Shown here: piece by piece, positions 16,196 through 22,440 of the stretch
Position numbering within the stretch: the stretch's first letter is position 1
Layout of the letters: every line of letters begins with the position of its first letter
Made by a program: the position numbers and the translations under genes
Notes under the pieces: model-generated
What the model was told of the DNA's origin: nothing
Seen by the model: only the letters and a program-made list of their open reading frames with translations
Databases searched by the model: none
Assembly (NCBI GenBank): GCA_938002255.1
Contig: CALLAL010000014.1
Location: forward strand, 1-45,034
Direction: 5' to 3'
DNA from: an uncultured bacterium
GTDB taxonomy: Bacteria > Desulfobacterota > BSN033 > UBA1163
DNA length: 45,034 bases

Positions 16196-17101
16196 CTATG
16201 ATTCGAAGAAATAGTAAAATTTGGGTTCTGTATTTAAGTCCTCTTTGAGTCGGAAGACCCTTTTTCGTTCAATGATGTAACGTATTTCGCTTTTGGGGTC
16301 GAGGAGATTACCAAATTTTCTGGATCCTGTGGGACAGGCTTCCACACAGGCAGGATATCGGCCTTCTCTCACCCTTTGAATACAGTAGGTACACTTCTCC
16401 ACCGCACATTTCATTCGGGGTCGATTTCCAAGATAGTGGACATTTGGATTGACTTCATCTTTGGGTAGATTGGGCTCAGCCCAGTTAAAGACCCTTCCTT
16501 TATAAGGGCACGCAGCGATACAATACCGGCATCCAATGCACCAGTTATAGTCTACGACGACAATCCCATCAGGCTCCTGCCAGGTGGCATGAATGGGGCA
16601 TACCTTGACACAGGGAGGATTCTGGCACTGCTGGCACTGAACAGGAAGATAGACGAATCCTTTTTCCGGGACGGTCTCCGGGGCATAATAATGTTCTGAG
16701 TCTTCGAGATTGATCAAATTTCCTCTTTTCAATCTTAGGACTCGAATCCAGTGAAGCTGTCGGGCATATCGGGAATGATTGTTCTCTTGCACACAGGCGT
16801 AAACACATCTCCGACATCCGATGCACCGTGACAATTCCAGACCATAACCCCAGAGGGTTTCGGGGAGTGCCGCTTTGGTGCTGATCTGGAATTTTTTCCC
16901 GTACTGTTCAAAGTATCGCTTTTCCAGTTTGGCAATGACCTGCTTCTTTTCCTCTTCTGTCATCTCGAGGAAATGTTTCTGAAGAAAGTCCTCTATTTCA
17001 TCTTTGGAACAGGACGACAGTATGGGAAGAGACATGCTGGCAAGGGTCGTCAGCGTAAGATGTCGGAGGAATTCTCTGCGCGTATAGTGTTTATTTTTCA
17101 T
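16196..17101 (-). CDS. Tat-exported four-cluster [4Fe-4S] protein, possible lipoprotein
   Basis: The start is taken as the ATG at 17101, which overlaps the end of the cytochrome gene by 11 bases; a much longer frame up to 17395 would run inside that gene. The 301-residue protein begins with a twin-arginine signal (TRREFLRH, residues 7-14) and has LSSC at 28-31, which fits a lipobox. After a coiled, charged segment (32-75), four sets of Cys motifs follow: CIGCRRCVYAC, CQQCQNPPCVKVCP, CIGCRYCIAACP, and CTYC with CVEACP. It is the electron-transfer subunit of the cytochrome/Fe-S/NrfD module and resembles DsrO and HmcB types. Lipid attachment is inferred. Confidence 0.9.
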   Translation of the reverse strand: MKNKHYTRREFLRHLTLTTLASMSLPILSSCSKDEIEDFLQKHFLEMTEEEKKQVIAKLEKRYFEQYGKKFQISTKAALPETLWGYGLELSRCIGCRRCVYACVQENNHSRYARQLHWIRVLRLKRGNLINLEDSEHYYAPETVPEKGFVYLPVQCQQCQNPPCVKVCPIHATWQEPDGIVVVDYNWCIGCRYCIAACPYKGRVFNWAEPNLPKDEVNPNVHYLGNRPRMKCAVEKCTYCIQRVREGRYPACVEACPTGSRKFGNLLDPKSEIRYIIERKRVFRLKEDLNTEPKFYYFFES

Positions 17102-17612
17102 TTCTTCGATCCGTTGGCCGAAACGGAGGTGGTTCTGGAACCAACTTTTTAAATTTAGGTTCGTGGGGATCATGACAGTGGGCACAGAGCAGATAGTTTC
17201 GCTTTCCAGTTCCCATAAAAAATCCTGTCCTTTTTCCGTGAATCCCTGCTTTCCAGTCCCTGTAAAGGTTTCCGTGGCATTCTCCACAGAGTCTGTGACT
17301 TTCAGTAAAATCAATGAGTTCTCCGTTATAGAGCCTGAGTTTATCCCGGTCTTTTGCATCATGACAGTCGAGACACCAGCGCATGCTCTCTGCATGATGC
17401 ATCCGGATGTTGGTATGTTCTTCTTTTAATTCCCTCTTTTTTCGGTTGAGTTTCATGGAGGCATGACAGGAGCTGCAAGGGAAGATTCCTTCTGTGAAAG
17501 GCGGAGGAGAAACAGGGAATTCCTGACTGGCTGCACCTACGAAGGTGGCTATGACAATTCCTGTAAATAGAAGGCCAATGGCCAGGCAAGGCCTATTTAG
17601 CTGAGAAAACAA
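17091..17612 (-). CDS. tetraheme cytochrome c, first gene of the redox cluster
   Basis: The 173-residue protein starts at TTG (17612) behind GAGGG at good spacing; no in-frame ATG lies near. An N-terminal hydrophobic helix (about 9-27) is a signal or anchor. Four heme motifs are CSSCH (46), CLDCH (80), CGECH (109) and CAHCH (143). The HH pair at 72-73 and other His residues could be distal heme ligands. PPPFTEGIFPCSSCH and CHGNLYRDW are segments I associate with small cytochromes next to Fe-S/NrfD genes. As first gene of the minus-strand cluster it is probably read from the promoter in 17613-17813. Confidence 0.88.
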   Translation of the reverse strand: MFSQLNRPCLAIGLLFTGIVIATFVGAASQEFPVSPPPFTEGIFPCSSCHASMKLNRKKRELKEEHTNIRMHHAESMRWCLDCHDAKDRDKLRLYNGELIDFTESHRLCGECHGNLYRDWKAGIHGKRTGFFMGTGKRNYLLCAHCHDPHEPKFKKLVPEPPPFRPTDRRNEK

Positions 17613-17813
17613 TATTTCCCTCTATTTGAGAACTGTAAGTTTGGAACGGTAAGGACCACGAGATGTTGCGGTTCAAAAAAAAGAGTCCCTATCGCAACAT
17701 AAAAAAACATAACAAAAAAGGATCTTGATTGCAAGGTGATGAGGTTTGATCCCATTTCTCCGCCAACCCTTAGGCAACTTGCAAAGGTATCTCTGGTATG
17801 ATACGTTCCAATC
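17613..17813. promoter_or_regulatory. divergent promoter region with 8-bp inverted repeat
   Basis: This 200-bp gap separates the minus-strand redox cluster from the plus-strand comB gene, so both promoters must lie here or nearby. ATGTTGCG (17663-17670) and CGCAACAT (17693-17700) are perfect inverted copies 22 bases apart, about 50-90 bp before the first cytochrome gene. This suits an operator or an RNA hairpin in the leader. The repeat is flanked by A/T-rich tracts. For comB, a TATGAT (17797-17802) lies only 12 bp before the ATG. I see no matching -35 box at 17-bp spacing. Confidence 0.45.
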
Positions 17814-18560
17814 ATGAGAATCGATTTTCAATGCCTTCCTTTAACCCTTGATCCCTCATTCCTTTCCCAACGAACCGTGGTCGTCATTGATGTTCTTCGG
17901 GCGACCTCTGTCATCGTCCAGGCACTTTCTCAGGGAGCTCTTGAGATTATTCCCGTGATGACTGTGGAAGAGGCTTTCAGCAAGGCAAAATCATATTCTT
18001 CAGGATCCACTCTCCTGGGAGGAGAACGAGGGAGTCGTAAGATTGAAGGGTTCGATTTTGGGAACTCTCCAAGAGAATATACCGCTGAGCGGGTTAAAGG
18101 GAAGCGATTGATTCTGACCACCACGAATGGGACCAGGGCTTTTCATGCGGTGTCTGGGGGAAAAGAGATTATCGCAGGGAGTTTTTTCAATCTCAGTGCA
18201 TCCGCGAAGCGATGCCTTGAACTTGGGAGTGATCTTCTGATCTATCCTTCAGGAGATGAAGGAAGATTTTCCCTGGAAGATTCCGTTTGTGGAGGGATGC
18301 TGATAGATCGGATTATCAGGCAGAATGCGCATAGATCAAACCTGACCGATGCCAGTCAATCCGCCTACCTACTTTATCAACGATTTAAAGACAATCTGGT
18401 GGAGGCCTTAAGGCTCTCAACCCATGGACAGGACCTGGTTGCACGAGGATTCGAAGAGGACTTATCCGTCTGCGTCCAGGTCGATCTGACAGATGTGGTC
18501 CCTGTTTTTCGAGAAGGGGTGATTCGAGCCTTTCCCATCCCATCAAAAAAAGAGAGGTGA
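17814..18560 (+). CDS. comB: ComB-family 2-phosphosulfolactate phosphatase
   Basis: The 248-residue protein has the ComB family pattern: VVVIDVLRATSVIVQAL (residues 21-37), LLGGERGSRKIEGFDFGNSP (67-86), LTTTNGTRA (100-108) and SLEDSVCGGMLIDR further on. The family enzyme removes phosphate from 2-phospho-3-sulfolactate in coenzyme M biosynthesis. Many bacteria without that pathway also have a member, so the true substrate here is open. No comA or comC is visible. The ATG at 17814 has no recognisable ribosome-binding site. The gene starts a plus-strand run that continues into the NimA-like gene, 23 bp downstream. Confidence 0.85.
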   Translation: MRIDFQCLPLTLDPSFLSQRTVVVIDVLRATSVIVQALSQGALEIIPVMTVEEAFSKAKSYSSGSTLLGGERGSRKIEGFDFGNSPREYTAERVKGKRLILTTTNGTRAFHAVSGGKEIIAGSFFNLSASAKRCLELGSDLLIYPSGDEGRFSLEDSVCGGMLIDRIIRQNAHRSNLTDASQSAYLLYQRFKDNLVEALRLSTHGQDLVARGFEEDLSVCVQVDLTDVVPVFREGVIRAFPIPSKKER

Positions 18561-18583
18561 TTAAAGATAAAAGAGGAGAAAGC

Positions 18584-19054
18584 ATGCGAAGGCCTGAGCG
18601 AAGCATCAAAGAAAGAGAGACGATGGAATCCATACTGAAAAGAGTGGCTGTTGGTAGAATGGCGACGGTCAATCGAGAGGGGGTTCCTGTGATCAAGCCT
18701 GTCAATTTCCTCTACTGGAATCAAAAACTGTATATTCACTCCTCCTATCAGGGGGAGAAGATAGAGCATATCCATCAAGGAAGTCCTGTTGGTTTCGAAC
18801 TGGATGAACCGATTGGGTACGCCCCCTCGACCGGACCGGCTTGCATGGCAGGGTATTTCTATCGAAGTATCATTATCAAGGGTAGAGCTACTCTTTTGGA
18901 AGATCGTGAGCAGAAGGAAACGATTCTCAATCGTATGATGGAAAAGTATCAACCCGAGGGAGGATATGGTGCCATTTCGAAAGAGACCTTGGAGAAGACA
19001 GCTTTGATTGAAATCTCCATTGAAGAGATGACCGGAAAAGAGAGATTGGGTTAG
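18584..19054 (+). CDS. pyridoxamine-phosphate-oxidase-fold flavoprotein (NimA-like)
   Basis: The start is the ATG at 18584 with GAGGAG six bases upstream; a GTG at 18557 gives a nine-residue extension that is less likely. The 156-residue protein has the split-barrel FMN-binding features of the NimA/PPOX-like group: VGRMATVNREGVPVIKPVNF (residues 23-42), LYIHSSYQGEK (49-59) and a central GYFYRSIIIKGRA. Members bind FMN or heme and some reduce nitroimidazoles; the substrate here is unknown. It ends in TAG, and the next gene begins at the following base. Confidence 0.82.
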   Translation: MRRPERSIKERETMESILKRVAVGRMATVNREGVPVIKPVNFLYWNQKLYIHSSYQGEKIEHIHQGSPVGFELDEPIGYAPSTGPACMAGYFYRSIIIKGRATLLEDREQKETILNRMMEKYQPEGGYGAISKETLEKTALIEISIEEMTGKERLG

Positions 19055-20188
19055 ATGAAGACCTCCATTTCAATTGTCAAATGTCAGACCTATGAGCCCA
19101 AAGAGGTCCAGAGAGCACTCCGTTTATCTATCGATCTCATAGGAGGAATAGACTCGTTTATTAAAAGGGGAGACCGTGTCCTCCTCAAGCCCAATCTTCT
19201 CTATGGAAAGGGGCCAGAGAAGGCAGTGACCACCCACCCTGCGATTGTTCGAGGGATGATCGAAATGGTGAAAGAGCAAGGAGGAGTCCCCGTGCTTGGG
19301 GACAGTCCCGGAATGGGTCATGCGGTATCCGTTGCTCACAAGGCAGGCATTAAAGAGGTAGCGGATGCGTTAGGGTGCCCCATTGTTGAATTTAACAGGC
19401 CTGCCTTGCCGTCAGGGAGGAAAGGAAATTTTTTTAAAAACATTGAAATTGATCAAACCGTCTTGGAAGCCGATGTTGTAATCAACCTCCCAAAATGGAA
19501 GACCCACGCTCAGATGCTTCTCACTCTGGGAGTGAAGAACCTCTTCGGGTGCATTCCGGGGCCAAGAAAAGCCATGTGGCATCTCAAAGCAGGAAGAGAC
19601 CCCCTTGTCTTTGCTAAAATCCTGGTGGATGTTTATCAGCTCATTCGGCCCACATTAACGATTTTGGATGGCGTTGTGGGCATGGAGGGCAATGGTCCCA
19701 ACAGTGGGGATCCCATTTCCCTTGGGTTAGTGCTGGCGAGCCCTGACCCTTTAAGCCTTGATCAGGTTGTTTGTGATCTTCTTGGAATTTCGCGAAAGTC
19801 TCTTTGGACCAATCGTGTTGCTTTAGAACAGGGTTTGGGAATGGAGGGTCTGGAGGTGAAGGGCGAAACCCTCGAAGACGTAAAGATTCAGCGCTTCAAA
19901 CTGCCCCGTTTAAGCCGGGTGGATTGGTATTTGCCTGGGTTTCTAAAAAAGGGATTACTCAACGCCCTCCAGGCCAAACCTGGAATTGCAAGGGAGAAAT
20001 GCACACACTGCCATCAATGTGTGAAGATTTGCCCACCTCAAGCTCTTCAAGATGATTCAAAAGGATTAAGGCTCGATGACCGTCAGTGCATTCGGTGTTT
20101 CTGCTGTCAGGAAATCTGTCCGGAAGGAGCCATTTTCATCCAACCCGGTTGGGTCACACGCGTCATAGGGAAAAGGACCAAAGAGTAA
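19055..20188 (+). CDS. DUF362 protein with C-terminal 2x[4Fe-4S] ferredoxin domain
   Basis: The 377-residue protein has the DUF362 domain (about 1-300), with LLKPNLLYGK, TTHPAIVRGMIEM and VINLPKWKTHAQ...LGVKNLFGC motifs. A ferredoxin-like tail follows with CTHCHQCVKICP (about 317-328) and CIRCFCCQEICP (347-358). The role of DUF362 proteins is not established. The clusters imply electron transfer. It begins directly after the stop of the NimA-like gene and is probably in the same operon. Another DUF362 protein with a different domain order is encoded 0.9 kb downstream on the other strand. Confidence 0.88.
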   Translation: MKTSISIVKCQTYEPKEVQRALRLSIDLIGGIDSFIKRGDRVLLKPNLLYGKGPEKAVTTHPAIVRGMIEMVKEQGGVPVLGDSPGMGHAVSVAHKAGIKEVADALGCPIVEFNRPALPSGRKGNFFKNIEIDQTVLEADVVINLPKWKTHAQMLLTLGVKNLFGCIPGPRKAMWHLKAGRDPLVFAKILVDVYQLIRPTLTILDGVVGMEGNGPNSGDPISLGLVLASPDPLSLDQVVCDLLGISRKSLWTNRVALEQGLGMEGLEVKGETLEDVKIQRFKLPRLSRVDWYLPGFLKKGLLNALQAKPGIAREKCTHCHQCVKICPPQALQDDSKGLRLDDRQCIRCFCCQEICPEGAIFIQPGWVTRVIGKRTKE

Positions 20189-20247
20189 GTGTAAAATTTT
20201 TTCGCCATGCAATAAGCCCTATGGGCTTTGCGGGTTTAAAGGAAGCC

Positions 20248-21006
20248 ATGCGGAACATTAAACTGTTGATTGAATATGATGGGACGAACTATTCCGGCTG
20301 GCAACTTCAACTCCAAAAGCCTACCATTCAGGGAACCATTGAAGAGAAATGGAAGCAGATCACGGGAGAGAAGATCCATCTCATCGGGTCTGGAAGGACG
20401 GATGCCGGTGTTCACGCAATAGGTCAGGTTGCCCATTTTAAAACCCAGAGTCTCCTGAGTTTGCAAGCTATTCAGAGGGCGTTAAACAGCCTCCTCCCTC
20501 CTGATATCGTGATCAAAGAGGTGAAGGAGATGGAGTCTGATTTCCACGCCCGGAAGATGGCGACACGTAAGGTCTATGAGTACCGAATCCTTAATACTCC
20601 CTTGCCGTCCGTATTTCATCGAGGGTATGTTTGGCATATCCCCCAACCTTTGGATTTGGAAAAAGTCAAAAAAGCCACTCAGCTACTGATCGGCAAACAT
20701 GACTTCTCCTCCTTTCGCTCAACCGGGACGCCTACGAAAACAACCCTCCGAGAAGTTTACCGGGCAGCATGGAGGCGAAACCCAAATGGTCTGATACGAT
20801 TTGAGATCGAAGCGAACGGTTTTTTAAAACAGATGGTCAGAGCTATTGTGGGAACGTTGATTGAGGTGGGAAGGGGGAAGATTGCAGTTGAAGATTTTCA
20901 AAAAATCCTTGAAGCAAAGGATAGAAGCAGAGCTGGCCCTACGGCTCCTGCCCAAGGCTTATTTTTGAAGGAAGTGAAGTACAAGAAATCATGGGATATT
21001 GATTGA
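20248..21006 (+). CDS. truA: tRNA pseudouridine(38-40) synthase
   Basis: The protein (252 residues from the ATG at 20248, with AGGA upstream) begins MRNIKLLIEYDGTNYSGWQ, the standard TruA N-terminus. It carries the catalytic Asp in GSGRTDAGVHA (about residues 49-59). RKVYEYRIL and GFLKQMVRAIVGTLIEVG are further TruA signatures. Longer in-frame starts reach into the DUF362 gene and were rejected. The enzyme makes pseudouridine at positions 38-40 of the tRNA anticodon arm. The length is normal. Confidence 0.95.
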   Translation: MRNIKLLIEYDGTNYSGWQLQLQKPTIQGTIEEKWKQITGEKIHLIGSGRTDAGVHAIGQVAHFKTQSLLSLQAIQRALNSLLPPDIVIKEVKEMESDFHARKMATRKVYEYRILNTPLPSVFHRGYVWHIPQPLDLEKVKKATQLLIGKHDFSSFRSTGTPTKTTLREVYRAAWRRNPNGLIRFEIEANGFLKQMVRAIVGTLIEVGRGKIAVEDFQKILEAKDRSRAGPTAPAQGLFLKEVKYKKSWDID

Positions 21007-21024
21007 AGGGGGATCTTCCCCCAT
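21007..21024. terminator. GC-rich hairpin between convergent genes
   Basis: GGGGGA (21008-21013) and TCCCCC (21017-21022) form a six-pair stem with a three-base loop directly after the truA stop and before the end of the convergent DUF362 gene. There is no clear T run on either side. A role as terminator or as a block between convergent transcripts is plausible but not certain. Confidence 0.4.
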
Positions 21025-21048
21025 GAATCCATTATTCTAATCTCCCTC

Positions 21049-22176
21049 TTATATCTTGATTAGCTCGTATTCCCTGGTGCCCAAGCCGATTTCTTCGGCA
21101 TAGGCGAGCTGAATGGTCCAATCCACTTGAGGATAGAGAGCTCGAAATTTATCCCCTCCAGATTGCCAATGCTTGGACAGCTTAGAGAACCGGTTGCCTT
21201 CCTGTTGATTCACCAGGTCCACAGAGGCCTGATCAATCGCCACGGGATCGTCCGAGGCAAGAATTCCAACGTCGTTCACAATAGGGGGATCCGAAAAACC
21301 ATAACAATCGCAGGCAGGGGAGATCTGAGTTAAGAAGTTGAGATAAAGGGTCTTTCCCCTTTTCTTGAAGATTGCGCCATAGGCGTACTCCACCATCTTC
21401 TTCTGGAAGAGAGGGATCGTTTCATTCCACTGGATCTGGATCGCCCCTACTGGGCAGGTTAGAATACACTCTCCGCATCCAATGCATTTCTGGGGGTCGA
21501 TGAAGGCGACAGAAGTTTTGCTTTCTGAGACGGAGGAAATCATGGATAAGGCTCCTGAAGGACACCAGGGAAGGCAGCTTTTACACCCTTTGCAGGCTTT
21601 CGCTTTCACTTTCGGTGAAATATTTGAGTGCTGTTTTAACTTCCCCTCACGGCTTGCGCACCCCATTCCCAGATTCTTCAATGTCCCCCCAAATCCCGAG
21701 AGTTCATGGCCCTTGAAATGGGTGACCCCGATCAAAGCGTCTGCCATGTGGATTGCATGGGCGATGGAAACGGTCTTGAAGATGGGCTGATCAATTTTTA
21801 TGTTGACAGCACTATTTCCTCTCAGACCATCGGCAATGAGGACAGGGGCATTGACCACCGATTCCGTAAAGCCGTGTTCATAGGCTGTGGTAAGATGTGA
21901 AACCGCCTCGCTCCGGGTGCCGATATAGAGGGTATTGGTATCTGTCAGGAAGGGTTTGCCCTTGCATCCCTTCACGCAGTCCACAATTTTACGTAAAAAG
22001 ATAGGCCGGATATAAGCTGTATTTCCCTTTTCCCCAAAATGAAGTTTAATGGCAACTAAATCTCTCTCTTTAATTTTTCCTTTGAGATCGGTTCGTTGAA
22101 GGAGCAGATCGAGCTTATCAAAAAGGGTCTTTTGAGATTCGACTTTCATATCAGAAAAAAATACATTGCTTTTCAT
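21049..22176 (-). CDS. DUF362 protein with internal 2x[4Fe-4S] insert
   Basis: The start is the ATG at 22176 behind GGAGG (six bases); an 18-residue extension to 22230 is less likely. The 375-residue protein has DUF362 motifs: LVAIKLHFGEKGN near residue 43, LTDTNTLYIG, VTHFKGHELSGFGGTLKN and the C-terminal SDDPVAIDQASVDLV. Inserted in the middle is a ferredoxin domain with CKGCKSCLPWCP and CIGCGECILTCP. Its domain order differs from the first DUF362 protein, whose clusters are C-terminal. Function unknown; electron transfer in the cytoplasm is likely, as no signal peptide is seen. Confidence 0.9.
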   Translation of the reverse strand: MKSNVFFSDMKVESQKTLFDKLDLLLQRTDLKGKIKERDLVAIKLHFGEKGNTAYIRPIFLRKIVDCVKGCKGKPFLTDTNTLYIGTRSEAVSHLTTAYEHGFTESVVNAPVLIADGLRGNSAVNIKIDQPIFKTVSIAHAIHMADALIGVTHFKGHELSGFGGTLKNLGMGCASREGKLKQHSNISPKVKAKACKGCKSCLPWCPSGALSMISSVSESKTSVAFIDPQKCIGCGECILTCPVGAIQIQWNETIPLFQKKMVEYAYGAIFKKRGKTLYLNFLTQISPACDCYGFSDPPIVNDVGILASDDPVAIDQASVDLVNQQEGNRFSKLSKHWQSGGDKFRALYPQVDWTIQLAYAEEIGLGTREYELIKI

Positions 22177-22440
22177 CGGTGGCCTCCGTGGTGAAATTCT
22201 AAGAGAATCAAATGGGGGTGTCAATGTCATAGTCCCTGACCGATGGCTTCTGACCTATAGCATCGCTTAGAACCCCCTAAGGATTTAAAAATCTATGAAA
22301 TGGAGAGAGGGCCGACCCATTCATTTTTACAGAAAAAGGAAGAGTTCTTCTAACAAGGATGGGTTGATTTTATTTGGGAAATAGGATAGTTATTATAACT
22401 GTTTCCATATGGATTTGGTGGGCCAAAGAAAGGAGAGAAG
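22177..22440 (+). promoter_or_regulatory. intergenic region with possible EF-G paralogue promoter
   Basis: This 264-bp gap lies between divergent genes. A possible promoter is TTGATT (22364-22369) with TAGTTA (22387-22392) at 17-bp spacing. It overlaps an imperfect AT-rich palindrome AGTTATTATAACT (22388-22400). GGAGAG just before the ATG at 22441 is the ribosome-binding site. Nothing else is recognised in the gap. Confidence 0.3.

Noticed and set aside
17102-17395. 98-residue extension of the Fe-S subunit
   Set aside because: It runs inside the cytochrome gene in another frame; the twin-arginine signal places the start at 17101.
14892-17612. dsrJOP part of a Dsr sulfite-reduction complex
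   Set aside because: The cytochrome has four heme motifs and a different sequence from triheme DsrJ, and no dsrMK or dsrAB genes are adjacent. Only a DsrP-like relationship of the NrfD protein was kept.
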